64,000 bases of DNA, taken from Acipenser ruthenus. Lineage: Eukaryota > Chordata > Actinopteri > Acipenseriformes > Acipenseridae. Made by a program: the position numbers and the translations under genes. The notes beneath the pieces were generated by a model, which saw only the letters and a list, made by a program, of their open reading frames with translations, searched no databases and was not told the DNA's origin. Below are positions 1 to 11,100 of the stretch, piece by piece (the first letter of the stretch is position 1; every line of letters starts with the position of its first letter). The DNA lies in the NCBI RefSeq assembly GCF_902713425.1, contig NC_081198.1, positions 23,109,188 through 23,173,187 of the forward strand, written 5' to 3'.

Positions 1-2145
1 CGGTCGCCGTGCAGTACTTCTCAAGGATATTACTAATCCGAGGTACCGACGATGTGTTGGTGCAAATGAGTGACACATCGTCCATATATGCTGTTGTTTT
101 GACCTGGACCCCGTTGGATCCAGGCAGCTGGAAACCAGTTATATTGGTATCCCTACGAATTGCCTGCAGGAGGGGTTCAATGCACACAACATATAGCAGT
201 GGGGATAGTGGGCAACCCTGTCTGACCCCTGACTGGATAGATATTTTACCAGTCAGGTGCCTGTTCACCAAGACTCGGGTACTAATGTTTGTATAGATGG
301 TTTTAACCCACTCCCTAAGTCCAGGAGCGAATTTCATCTGGTCCATCACTTTGTACATATATTCATGGCTTACCCTATCGAACGCCTTCTCCTGGTCAAG
401 GTTGAACAGGCAGAGGGGATGGTTACGTTCTCTAGAATAAGCCAGAATGTCCCTTGTTAACATTAAAATATCCGTGATGGACCTCCCTGGGACGCCACAA
501 GCCTGGTCGGGGCCAATGACCAAAGGGAGGTGTACTTGTAGCCGGAGCATCAGAGCTTTGGCTAGTATCTTGTAATCCACGCAAAGGAGGCTGATTGGGC
601 GCCAATTCCGTAGATCTTTAACTTCCCCTTTCTTATGAAGGAGAGTAATTACACTCTCCCGCATAGAAGGGCCCAACCGCTTCTCCCTGTAGACCGCTCT
701 GTAGACCTCCGCTAAATGGACTTTTAGCGTGTCCCAAAAAAGATGGTAATACTCACCCGGGATGCCATCTGGACCTGGCGTCTTACCGGTGTTCATGGTC
801 TTAACCGCCTGGGTGAGCTCCTCCAGCGTGAGTTCTGGGTCCTTCTCCTCCTCCTCCTCGTCCCGCACTGAGTCAGGCTCCAACTGGCTCAGGAACCACT
901 CTATCAGGGTGTCATCTGTAGCTTTGATGTTATATAGGTCCCTATAGAAGTTCTCTACCACTTTTTTCACTCCCTCACTATCCTCTACTATCCTCCCCCT
1001 GCTGTCGAGCATGGAGGACATCAAGTGCCGCTTCTCCCTCGTTTTCTGGAAGAAGAAGCGAGTACACTTTTCGTCTTCCTCCATTTTTTGCACTTTTGCA
1101 TTGTGCATGACCTTTCGTTGTTCCTCCCTACAAAGCACTGAAAGATCTAGCTTGGTCTGGGCTATCTCGTCGCTTACAGGGAACCCCCGAAGCTGAAGCA
1201 GGCTCAGACGCTGGAGGGCAGCATTCAGGTGTTTATATTTGGCCCTCCTTTCTTTTGCTTTCCTCTTGCCTGCTGCTATGAAATAACCCTTAGTTCTCAT
1301 TTTGACCATCTCCCACCACTCTATAGGGGAGTTGAATAGGTCACGCAAAGTGGTCCACTCAACAAGCCTGCTCTTATAGGCTGCAGCTATGGAGGGGTCA
1401 TTGAGTAAGGAGGTGTTTAATTTCCAAACCCCTGACCCCATCTGGGAGGTCTGAGGGACCTGCAATGTTACCTGCAGGAGCCTATGGTCAGAGAAGAAGA
1501 CGGCCTGGGTGTCTACTGCCGTCTTCGTAAGGGAGCTGGTATGCAGGACGAGATCTATACGGGAGAAGGAGGTCCCAGATGAGCTCACCCAGGTAAAGGG
1601 AGGCACCAGGTCCTTACCTGCATCACACAGGGAGAAATCAAATATTACGGAGGACAAAACTCTACTAGAGCGGTCGTTGCGTGGCCTGCTCCGGTCTACG
1701 TCCCTCAGAGCACAATTGAAGTCACCTGACACGATGACGGGTACGTTCCCCAGCAGGAGTGGACGCAGCTGTGGAAAAAATTGAACTCTTTCGTTTTGGT
1801 TAGTGGGTGCGTAGACATTGACCAGTCTGAGGGGAGTGTTGTTGTATGTCACATCCACGCTCAGAATTCTACCAGGTTCTACCTCCCTACTCCGTCGGCT
1901 CTGGCTATGTTGGAGCCCGACCAGAAGGAGTCCCCCAGGGTCCAACTCTCCTTCAGGTCCCTATAATCAGGGCTCGACGAAATACCACACTCCAGCAAAA
2001 AGATGAGATCTGCTTTCAAGTTAGCTAGATAGTTTAGTACAGCAAATCTTTTTTGTGTCTCCCTGATGCTCCTGACATTAACAGACACACATATCAGGGC
2101 CATCAGGGTAGCTAACAAGAAAAGGAGTCGCTGCGTCCACCCCAT
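1..2145 (-). pseudogene. LINE ORF2, N-terminal part, broken (copy 1)
   Basis: The start ATG at 2143-2145 gives MGWTQ..., as in the intact 1147-aa copies, and lies 5 nt after the ORF1 stop. The APE-type endonuclease and the first half of the reverse transcriptase are present at DNA level. Compared with other copies, 43 bp are missing near 1890, between the endonuclease 'GVG' and 'VEPGRIL' segments. The frame therefore closes after 88 residues. The Q of the catalytic QE pair is also changed to L (LECG in place of QECG). The rest of ORF2 lies outside the window. Confidence 0.9.
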
Positions 2146-2150
2146 AGCGA

Positions 2151-4097
2151 CTATGATTGGGAGGTCGGGACACTCTTCCTACTCTTAGCTCTACGCTTGC
2201 TTCGAGGGGGCTTGGGCTTATTTGCAACTCCCATCACCCCTGAGAAGGTACTCACTGCTGCCTCGTCCAAGAAGGCACCGTCTTTATATGCACAGTACGT
2301 GGAGTTGTTGGGGCTATTCAACTCCCCACAAGGTAAGTCTGGTGGAACTTGCTCAGGGCCCCTCGGAACGTGTGGGTCAGCTTTGTCCTGGGGGGGGGGT
2401 TATGACAGACAGCATTCTTTGGCTGTTACCGTCTGTTGAATTGGAGCTGTTAGCAGACTTCTGGCTTACCGCGTCCAGGGGTATTCCCATGTCCTCCAGT
2501 GCTGTATCTAGGAGGACCTCTAGGGGGCCCCTGGTTTTGCCCATACAAGGGAGGGGGTCAAGGATGCTTTGAAGGGAGGCCCTTCGCTTGAAGAGGGTCA
2601 TTGCTACAGAGGTACTGCTGGTCAGGGAAGGTGTTGACCCCGACCTCTCCCTCGGTGCATTAGTGAACACCTCTTCTGCGAGGTGTGCTAGGGTTTGTGC
2701 CAACGACTGGGAAGGCTGGCTGGGGATGCCCTGGCTGGCTGCTACCTGCCCACTAGGCGGCAGTGTAGCCGTCCCACTCGCCTCCGTCTCTGCCTGCGAG
2801 GGCAAGACTGGGGACTTTGTGTGGACATTAGCTGGTTTTGGATCTATGGGGGCCACCTGCAACTTGCTGTCTTTGATCCTGATCTTCTTTCTTTTCCCCC
2901 CCTCGTCTCTACCCTTTCTTTTCCCCACCCTCTGCTGGTTCTTCACTCCCTTCCCCTCCTTCTCACTCTCACTTTCACTGTCGCTTTCGCTTTCCTCCCC
3001 CACGGACTCAATCCTTATGGCGTCATAACGAGAGCCGAGGGGGAGTGCTGGCGCTGAGAGGGCCCTACTCAGGGGGGGGCCGCTGCTGGGTCCGGGCTCC
3101 CTCCCTGCCTCGTGTTCTGCATCAGAGGAGCTACTGGAGGAGCTAGTGGAGTGGCTGTTGTACTCTCTCTCTGGGCTGGGGGAAGGGGTCCTCGTAAAAC
3201 GGGACATGTCTCGGGGGCGGGGGGGTGAGGGGGTGCTGGTGATGATGGTGGTGCTGGAGTCTGGGTCTTGGATACTGTTGGTGGTGATGTGGACTGATCT
3301 TTGTTACTTGCTCCCTCTTCCTGCTCAGGCCTAGGCTTGTTCATGTTTGCCTTGCTGGCTCTGGCCATGTTGGCATAGGAAGAGGGGCAGTCCTTAAACA
3401 GGTGCCCCTTCTTTCCACACAAATTGCACTGCCTCTCTTCTCTGCAGTGGCTGGTCTCGTGGGGGGCGCCGCAGTTCCTGCACTTGACTACAGTACACGC
3501 GGCCGTCAGGTGTCCTAATTCCCCACATTTCCTGCAGAGTTTTGGCATCCCATTATAGAATACCAGCCCTCTGTTGGGCCCTAACACTATGGAGTTTGGA
3601 ATGTGGCAGACGCCTCCAATGCCCGATGGATCAACATTAAGGCGTACCAGCCACTTTCTGGCTCCTGTCCAAACCCCATCTTCATCTGTAATTTTCCTCC
3701 CTTCTGATGACACCCTCCCATAGCGGTTAAGCAATGTTGTAATATCATAGTCGCTAACAGCCTCATTGAAAAATTGGACAGTAACAACTTTCATTTCTCT
3801 GTCTGTCAGTGCATCCACACAAAATTCTTTGTATGGAGCGAGATATTTATTCTCCCCCCAAAAGGACAACATTTCTTGTAACTTTTGGGGGTTCCTAAAA
3901 CTGACCTCAAACACTTCCTTAAGCCCTGGCAATTTCACCAAACAATTCAAGTCAGAAGGGGAAAAACCCATACCCCTCTGAAGAATGGTCCGGCTGAACT
4001 CCAGTCTCGTCAGTCCTGGTTCCGTTTCATCTTGCTGGGTCCTTGTGAAGCGCACCGCATTGTGCCTCCTGGTCTCCTGGGTTGGCCGGAACGCCAT
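2151..4097 (-). pseudogene. LINE ORF1 (CCHC RNA-binding protein), frameshifted (copy 1)
   Basis: It matches the 648-aa ORF1 of copies 3, 4 and 9 along its whole length but is split over three frames. The N-terminal 290 or so residues, including the three CCHC knuckles, read from 4097. The frame is lost at a G run near 3225 that has five Gs instead of six. A second break lies in the G run at 2390-2399, which has ten Gs instead of nine. Single substitutions relative to the intact copies include W to L in the TWLNRY segment and R to C in GVRHIP. Both breaks are in homopolymers, so sequencing error should be considered. Confidence 0.88.
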
Positions 4098-4394
4098 CCT
4101 TCAGCTGGCTCCTCCGATTGGGGTGGGAGAAGCCTCTGGACGTCCGGGTTGTCTCTCTCTACGGAAAAGAGACAACGTAAGCAGCAAATCTGGGCAGTTG
4201 AAGGAACAATTACTTTAGTCCCTGAGGAGATGGTCGCCTCGCAAGAGGGACCAACTCCCCAGGTGAACGGTGTCCTTCCCTGGCGGAGTAGGGGGCGCTG
4301 CTTGGCACCGAGACCACGTAGGAAGAATCGTGGCTGTGACGCCTCCTCGGGGTCCGGGGCCGCCCTCTGCTCCTCCCAGATGGCGCCCTCTGCT

Positions 4395-4408
4395 GGCCGA
4401 GAAGCGAT
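4395..4408 (-). pseudogene. U2 snRNA 5' stub (nt 1-14) beside LINE copy 1
   Basis: The first 14 nt of U2 (ATCGCTTCTCGGCC) are followed at once by LINE 5' UTR sequence. The gene promoter lies intact to the right. The stub ends one base before the nt-15 site used by copies 4 and 8, so copy 1 may occupy that site; its 3' junction is outside the window. Confidence 0.85.
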
Positions 4409-5008
4409 GGCGACTTGGCCCTTGCCCGGGGCCCCCCAGCCCGGACGGCACAGGGGGATTCAAAGGTGGGTGCAAAATTCCAAGCACAAGCAGACCCCCA
4501 AAAAACGGGCTGCTGCTTCCAGAGGGGAAATGTGCAATTTAAGCAGGAGAAAACAAAACAAAGCAAAAACACACACATAACACCAAAAACAAAACATAAA
4601 CTGGCGGAGTGCGTCTTACAAATAGTCATGCCAAGCTGCTATGCTGTGCAAGGTGCCTTGGGTAACTACAACTGTGCCTCGCTGGCTGGCTGGTTTGCTA
4701 AGAAGGTCCTGGCATAGGGACATGTTCCACCACACTTGTCTGGTTAGCTGCATGCTCCCAGGAAACAACCTGCTGCTGTCTACATCATCACCACATGTGA
4801 ATAAAAGAAAGAAAGACAGCAAGAAAGAGAGAAAGAAAGAGAGAAAGAGAGAAAGAAAGAGAGAAAGAAAGAAAGAGAGAAAGAAAAAAAAAAGAAGTAA
4901 AACAGCGGGAAAACTTGCATCAACACTGGCACTCTCCCTCCAGCAGGGGTAGACAAAATGCTCACAGGAGAGATCCAGATCTGACATTGACCAACGTTAG
5001 AGAAAGGT

Positions 5009-5194
5009 GTGCACCGTTCCCGGAGGTACTGCAATACCGGGCCGATGCGTGGAGTGGACGGAGCAAGCCCCTGTTCCATCTCCCGATTCCAAAAATCAAT
5101 TTAATATATGGTCCCCTGATAGGGGATGTATCAGATATTAAACTGATAAGAACAGATACTACACTTGATCTTAGCCAAAAGGCCGAGAAGCGAT
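5009..5194 (-). ncRNA. U2 spliceosomal snRNA (intact, variant)
   Basis: U2 is the snRNA that pairs with the intron branchpoint. The sequence starts ATCGCTTCTCGG, carries the branchpoint-recognition GTAGTA at nt 33-38, the Sm-site core ATTTTTGG near nt 99-106 and ends GGAACGGTGCAC. This copy differs from the array consensus by G to A at nt 68 (plus-strand gggatgtatc). Its 3' box is also altered, with AAAG changed to AATG at about 4983-4990. Both changes make it a candidate for lower output than its neighbours. Confidence 0.97.
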
Positions 5195-5244
5195 GGCGAC
5201 TTGGCCCTTGCCCGGGGCCCCCCAGCCCGGACGGCACAGGGGGA

Positions 5245-5256
5245 TTCAAAGGTGGG
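5245..5256 (-). promoter_or_regulatory. Candidate proximal sequence element (PSE) of U2, representative
   Basis: At -51 to -62 from the U2 5' end the minus strand reads CCCACCTTTGAA. It is in the position where vertebrate snRNA genes carry the SNAPc-binding PSE, and resembles its ACC...TGAA core. No TATA box lies downstream, which fits RNA polymerase II transcription. The same bases recur at the same distance from every U2 5' end in the window. The assignment rests on position and partial motif only. Confidence 0.5.
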
Positions 5257-5400
5257 TGCAAAATTCCAAGCACAAGCAGACCCCCAAAAAACGGGCTGCT
5301 GCTTCCAGAGGGGAAATGTGCAATTTAAGCAGGAGAATACAAAACAAAGCAAAAACACACACATAACACCAAAAACAAAACATAAACTGGCGGAGTGCGT

Positions 5401-5464
5401 CTTACAAATAGTCATGCCAAGCTGCTATGCTGTGCAAGGTGCCTTGGGTAACTACAACTGTGCC
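5401..5464 (-). promoter_or_regulatory. Candidate distal sequence element (DSE) region of U2, representative
   Basis: Between about -207 and -270 the minus strand has an octamer-like ATTTGTAA (two mismatches to ATTTGCAT) next to a CATG-containing stretch. On the plus strand there is ACTACAACTGTGCC, which resembles the start of the ZNF143/Staf consensus ACTACAATTCCC. An octamer plus a Staf-type site at this distance is typical of vertebrate snRNA enhancers, but both matches are imperfect. Confidence 0.3.
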
Positions 5465-5761
5465 TCGCTGGCTGGCTGTCTTGCTAAGAAGGTCCTGGCA
5501 TAGGGACATGTTCCACCACACTTGTCTGGTTAGCTGCATGCTCCCAGGAAACAACCTGCTGCTGTCTACATCATCACCACATGTGAATAAAAGAAAGAAA
5601 GAGAGCAAGAAAGAGAGAAAGAAAGAGAGAAAGAAAGAGAGAAAGAGAGAAAGAAAGAGAGAAAGAAAAAAAAAAGAAGTAAAACGGCGGGAAACCTTGC
5701 ATCAACACTGGCACTCTCCCTCCAGCAGGGGTAGACAAAATGCTCACAGGAGAGATCCAGA

Positions 5762-5777
5762 TCTGACTTTGACCAAC
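5762..5777 (-). terminator. snRNA 3' box, representative
   Basis: GTTGGTCAAAGTCAGA begins 13 nt after the U2 3' end. It matches the form of the vertebrate snRNA 3' box (GTTT-N-AAARNNAGA), the signal for Integrator-dependent 3' end formation. It is present at the same offset after every U2 3' end in the window. The copy after the U2 gene at 5009-5194 has one change in its AAAG core. Confidence 0.75.
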
Positions 5778-5790
5778 GTTAGAGAAAGGT

Positions 5791-5976
5791 GTGCACCGTT
5801 CCCGGAGGTACTGCAATACCGGGCCGATGCGTGGAGTGGAAGGAGCAAGCCCCTGTTCCATCTCCCGATTCCAAAAATCAATTTAATATATGGTCCCCTG
5901 ATAGGGGACGTATCAGATATTAAACTGATAAGAACAGATACTACACTTGATCTTAGCCAAAAGGCCGAGAAGCGAT
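5791..5976 (-). ncRNA. U2 spliceosomal snRNA (intact, variant)
   Basis: Full 186-nt U2 with branchpoint-recognition sequence and Sm site. It differs from the array consensus at nt 136 (G to T, plus-strand gtggaaggagc), in the 3' stem-loop region. Promoter and 3' box are as in the neighbouring units. Confidence 0.97.
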
Positions 5977-6564
5977 GGCGACTTGGCCCTTGTCCGGGGC
6001 CCCCCAGCCCGGACGGCACAGGGGGATTCAAAGGTGGGTGCAAAATTCCAAGCACAAGCAGACCCCCAAAAAACGGGCTGCTGCTTCCAGAGGGGAAATG
6101 TGCAATTTAAGCAGGAGAAAACAAAACAAAGCAAAAACACACACATAACACCAAAAACAAAACATAAACTGGCGGAGTGCGTCTTACAAATAGTCATGCC
6201 AAGCTGCAATGCTGTGCAAGTTGCCTTGGGTAACTACAACTGTGCCTCGCTGGCTGGCTGTCTTGATAAGAAGGTCCTGGCATAGGGACATGTTCCACCA
6301 CACTTGTCTGGTTAGCTGCATGCTCCCAGGAAACAACCTGCTGCTGTCTACATCATCACCACATGTGAATAAAAGAAAGAAAGACAGCAAGAAAGAGAGA
6401 AAGAAAGAGAGAAAGAGAGAAAGAAAGAAAGAGAGAAAGAAAAAAAAAAGAAGTAAAACGGCGGGAAAACTTGCATCAACACTGGCACTCTCCCTCCAGC
6501 AGGGGTAGACAAAATGCTCACAGGAGAGATCCAGATCTGACTTTGACCAACGTTAGAGAAAGGT

Positions 6565-6750
6565 GTGCACCGTTCCCGGAGGTACTGCAATACCGGGCCG
6601 ATGTGTGGAGTGGACGGAGCAAGCCCCTGTTCCATCTCCCGATTCCAAAAATCAATTTAATATATGGTCCCCTGATAGGGGACGTATCAGATATTAAACT
6701 GATAAGAACAGATACTACACTTGATCTTAGCCAAAAGGCCGAGAAGCGAT
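6565..6750 (-). ncRNA. U2 spliceosomal snRNA (intact, variant)
   Basis: Full 186-nt U2. One difference from the array consensus, G to A at nt 147 (plus-strand gatgtgtgg), between the Sm site and the terminal stem-loop. 3' box intact. Confidence 0.97.
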
Positions 6751-7348
6751 GGCGACTTGGCCCTTGCCCGGGGCCCCCCAGCCCGGACGGCACAGGGGGA
6801 TTCAAAGGTGGGTGCAAAATTCCAAGCACAAGCAGACCCCCAAAAAACGGGCTGCTGCTTCCAGAGGGGAAATGTGCAATTTAAGCAGGAGAAAACAAAA
6901 CAAAGCAAAAACACACACATAACACCAAAAACAAAACATAAACTGGCGGAGTGCGTCTTACAAATAGTCATGCCAAGCTGCTATGCTGTGCAAGGTGCCT
7001 TGGGTAACTACAACTGTGCCTCGCTGGCTGGCTGGCTTGCTAAGAAGGTCCTGGCATAGGGACATGTTCCACCACACTTGTCTGGTTAGCTGCATGCTCC
7101 CAGGAAACAACCTGCTGCTGTCTACATCATCACCACATGTGAATAAAAGAAAGAAAGACAGCAAGAAAGAAAGAGAGAAAGAAAGAGAGAAAGAGAGAAA
7201 GAAAGAAAGAGAGAAAGAGAGAAAGAAAAAAAAGAAGTAAAACGGCGGGAAAACTTGCATCAACACTGGCACTCTCCCTCCAGCAGGGGTAGACAAAATG
7301 CTCACAGGAGAGATCCAGATCTGACTTTGACCAACGTTAGAGAAAGGT

Positions 7349-7496
7349 GTGCACCGTTCCCGGAGGTACTGCAATACCGGGCCGATGCGTGGAGTGGACG
7401 GAGCAAGCCCCTGTTCCATCTCCCGATTCCAAAAATCAATTTAATATATGGTCCCCTGATAGGGGACGTATCAGATATTAAACTGATAAGAACAGA
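7349..7496 (-). pseudogene. U2 snRNA 3' fragment (nt 39-186), cut by LINE copy 2
   Basis: U2 from nt 39 to the 3' end, with its 3' box. Upstream it meets the 3' end of LINE copy 2 (...AATAAAAGAGTA). The element's last four bases, AGTA, equal U2 nt 35-38, so 7497-7500 could belong to either. The 5' part of the same gene lies at 12506-12590. Confidence 0.93.
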
Positions 7497-8019
7497 TACT
7501 CTTTTATTGAGATTTTACATTTTTTACATTTACACCCATTCGTTTTTTCATTCATTTTACATTTCTTTTAAAGATGACATTCATGCATACAGACATACAT
7601 TTTGTTTTAAAAGCATTTAAAATACATTTAAAAACACCAAGACAATTGTGCTTTGTACATGGTTAAAACAGACACAGATTAAAATCAACATGAAAAAAAC
7701 CTGTGCTGTTTTAAAAGTGACTGGAAAAAAAGAACCATCTATAAAAAACCAGTGCTTGTGAGGGCCGGGGAGTGCTCTCTAAAAAAGTTCAAAAGTGAAC
7801 ATAAAACTAGATCTAAAACAGGGACAGGGGAAAAGGGACAGTGTATAGAACAGTGAGTTAAAATTCTAAAATTTTAAAACACTTAAAATGTAACTTTTAA
7901 TAGTTTACATTAAAAATCTTAAAGATACATAAAACAAAACAAAACAAAATCAAATAAAACATTCAAATTAAATCAAAGGTCCATAAAACTGAAACAAAAA
8001 GACTACATAAAACCAGGGC

Positions 8020-8070
8020 ACCGTTGAAAAACGGTCATGCCAGCTAAAAAGGGCGGAATGCTGGCATGAC
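8020..8070 (-). promoter_or_regulatory. Inverted-repeat hairpins in the LINE 3' UTR (copy 2)
   Basis: Two adjoining hairpins lie just after ORF2. One has perfect 11-bp arms (GTCATGCCAGC at 8034-8044 and its complement at 8060-8070) around a 15-nt loop. The other has 6-bp arms (ACCGTT/AACGGT, 8020-8025 and 8030-8035) around a 4-nt loop. They share two bases, so only one can form fully at a time. The large hairpin recurs at 15392-15428 and 23003-23039 and in the other copies except copy 9. Structured 3' RNA is what LINE reverse transcriptases often recognise; that role here is inference. Confidence 0.55.
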
Positions 8071-8111
8071 AAAATAAATAAAAGGCTTAGCGGTGCCCCG
8101 TAGTCCCGCTC

Positions 8112-11100
8112 CTAGGAGCTAGCGGTTCCAGTTTTTTCCTTTATTCCATCTTCACGTCCTGAAGTCCGGCGATCCTCCACTCCGCGCAGGAGGGTCCGGA
8201 TGTCCAGAATTACAAAGTCCTTGATAAGAGTTTGTGCCCTTCTGGTCGTGGTGATAGTGTCTAGCTCCTGCTTGTGATAGACACAGACGTTACGGCCTTC
8301 CCACAGGATCTGCTTGACAACATTGATGACACGCCAAACGCACTTAGCTGTGCTGGTATCGATTCCTCCCGCAGGCCCATAGAGCACAGTCTCAGCGGTC
8401 ATCTTGGCCGTGTCAGCAAACCTGTTTAGGAAGACAGAGACAGAGAGCCAGACACTGCCAGCCACATCACACTCCCAGAAGATATGGGCTGGTGTTTCTC
8501 TCTTGCGGCACTTTGCATAGGGGCATGTTTCTACTTGGGCTAGTCCCCTCCTGAACATGAACGCTCGAGTGGGGAGTGCACTGTGGACGGTGTTCCATGC
8601 TATATCCTTCTGGACATTACTGAGGCAGCTGTGAGACACATTCTCCCAGATTTTTTGGCTTTGGGTGAGGGAGAAAGTAGCTACTTTTTCAATTTCCTGG
8701 GAACCGGCAAGATATTTAGTTACAGCCTTGTATTCCCAGGAGGCCAATTTTGCTTTATCTAAGCCCAATTTATATATAGTGTCCCTTAAGGTTCTATAAT
8801 ACAATGGGGGGTCCCAGGAGTACGGCACGGTGTTATCAATAGTGCAGAGGCCCAAGGCCCTGAGACAGGTGGCAAAATAGAAACGATTCATGTAACATAC
8901 CTTCCTGTCCAGGGCCTGGATGTTCTTGATAGTTTGCGTGAGCCCCTGCACTCGGGTGAGCTGCACAACGTCCGGGACCCCCTTACCTCCCTTCTTGTCG
9001 GCTTTACTCAGGGTGGCTCGCTTTACCCTCTCCATCTTGCTGCCCCAGATAAAGCGGTGGATAATGCGGTCCACCACTTTTTTGGTGGTCCTGTCTGGGG
9101 GAAAGATTTTTCCTACATAAGAGAGGATGGGGAACAGTATAGACTTGGTTATTAATACTCTACCCGTCATTGTTAAGGATCTTGTGCTCCATCCGCCAAT
9201 CTTTTTACGGACCTGGTTAATGGCCGCCGTCCAGCTCTGGGCCCCCGAGCTATTGTTCTCGAAAATGAGGCCCAGAATCTTGATTTTGTCCTTTTTGACA
9301 GGGTACATGTCCGACAGTTCCCTATCTACCTGCCAATTTTTAGACACGTAGACTTCGCTCTTGGACTTATTAATCACTGCCCCGGTCGCCGTGCAGTACT
9401 TCTCAAGGATATTACTAATCCGAGGTACCGACGATGTGTTGGTGCAAATGAGTGACACATCGTCCATATATGCTGTTGTTTTGACCTGGACCCCGTTGGA
9501 TCCAGGCAGCTGGAAACCAGTTATATTGGTATCCCTACGAATTGCCTGCAGGAGGGGTTCAATGCACACGACATATAGCAGTGGGGATAGTGGGCAACCC
9601 TGTCTGACCCCTGACTGGATAGATATTTTACCAGTCAGGTGCCTGTTCACCAAGACTCGGGTACTAATGTTTGTATATATGGTTTTAACCCACTCCCTAA
9701 GTCCAGGAGCGAATTTCATCTGGTCCATCACTTTGTACATATATTCATGGCTTACCCTATCGAACGCCTTCTCCTGGTCAAGGTTGAACAGGCAGAGGGG
9801 ATGGTTCCGTTCTCTAGAATAAGCCAGAATGTCCCTTGTTAACATTAAAATATCCGTGATGGACCTCCCTGGGACGCCACAAGCCTGGTCGGGGCCAATG
9901 ACCAAAGGGAGGTGTACTTGTAGCCGGAGCATCAGAGCTTTGGCTAGTATCTTGTAATCCACGCAAAGGAGGCTGATTGGGCGCCAATTCCGTAGATCTT
10001 TAACTTCCCCTTTCTTATGAAGGAGAGTAATTACACTCTCCCGCATAGAAGGGCCCAACCGCTTCTCCCTGTAGACCGCTCTGTAGACCTCCGCTAAATG
10101 GACTTTTAGCGTGTCCCAAAAAAGATGGTAATACTCACCCGGGATGCCATCTGGACCTGGCGTCTTACCGGTGTTCATGGTCTTAACCGCCTGGGTGAGC
10201 TCCTCCAGCGTGAGTTCTGGGTCCTTCTCCTCCTCCTCCTCGTCCCGCACTGAGTCAGGCTCCAACTGGCTCAGGAACCACTCTATCAGGGTGTCATCTG
10301 TAGCTTTGATGTTATACAGGTCCCTATAGAAGTTCTCTACCACTTTTTTCACTCCCTCACTATCCTCTACTATCCTCCCCCTGCTGTCGAGCATGGAGGA
10401 CATCAAGTGCCGCTTCTCCCTCGTTTTCTGGAAGAAGAAGCGAGTACACTTTTCGTCTTCCTCCATTTTTTGCACTTTTGCATTGTGCATGACCTTTCGT
10501 TGTTCCTCCCTACAAAGCACTGAAAGATCTAGCTTGGTCTGGGCTATCTCGTCGCTTACAGGGAACCCCCGAAGCTGAAGCAGGCTCAGATGCTGGAGGG
10601 CAGCATTCAGGTGTTTATATTTGGCCCTCCTTTCTTTTGCTTTCCTCTTGCCTGCTGCTATGAAATAACCCTTAGTTCTGATTTTGACCATCTCCCACCA
10701 CTCTATAGGGGAGTTGAATAGGTCACGCAAAGTGGTCCACTCAACAAGCCTGCTCTTATAGGCTGCAGCTATGGAGGGGTCATCGAGTAAGGAAGTGTTT
10801 AATTTCCAAACCCCTGACCCCATCTGGGAGGTCTGAGGGACCTGCAATGTTACCTGCAGGAGCCTATGGTCAGAGAAGAAGACGGCCTGGGTGTCTACTG
10901 CCGTCTTCGTAAGGGAGCTGGTATGCAGGACGAGATCTATACGGGAGAAGGAGGTCCCAGATGAGCTCACCCAGGTAAAGGGAGGCACCAGGTCCTTACC
11001 TGCATCACACAGGGAGAAATCAAATATTACGGAGGACAAAACTCTACTAGAGCGGTCGTTGCGTGGCCTGCTCCGGTCTACGTCCCTCAGAGCACAATTG

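Larger units (their letters stand above)
1..4396 (-). mobile_element. Keno-like Tx1-clade LINE, copy 1 (left part outside window, 5'-truncated)
   Basis: This is the 5' part of a U2-inserted LINE. It is homologous, block for block, to the full-length copies at 14864-21632 and 57240-63992. The window opens inside ORF2, so its 3' end is not seen. The 5' end is truncated inside the 5' UTR: element sequence stops at about 4394-4396 and runs directly into U2 nt 12-14. Two shared bases (GG) leave the exact join ambiguous. Both frames are broken, with a 43-bp deletion in ORF2 near 1890 and length changes in two G runs of ORF1, so this copy is dead. The orientation is the same as U2 transcription. Confidence 0.93.
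4395..7496 (-). repeat. U2 snRNA tandem array, block A
   Basis: Tandem units with periods of 782 and 774 bp between successive U2 5' ends (5194, 5976, 6750). Each unit, read 5' to 3' on the minus strand, holds a promoter region, the 186-nt U2 gene, a 3' box, about 90 bp of unique sequence and a polypyrimidine microsatellite. On the plus strand this microsatellite appears as (GAAA/GAGA)n at about 4803-4896, 5589-5678, 6371-6450 and 7145-7236. Its length differences account for most of the period variation. Nothing else is seen in the roughly 590-bp spacers. Confidence 0.95.

Noticed and set aside
4641-5328. Many open frames on both strands in the U2 units, repeated from unit to unit (for example those reading through the GAAA tract as Lys/Glu/Arg runs)
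   Set aside because: They repeat only because the U2 unit repeats. They run across the U2 gene, promoter and microsatellite, have low-complexity tracts and no recognisable domain.
7501-8111. A separate AT-rich gene or SINE in the 600 bp between U2 and ORF2
   Set aside because: No open frame or RNA polymerase III boxes, and the segment is present in the same place at the end of every copy, so it is the LINE 3' UTR.
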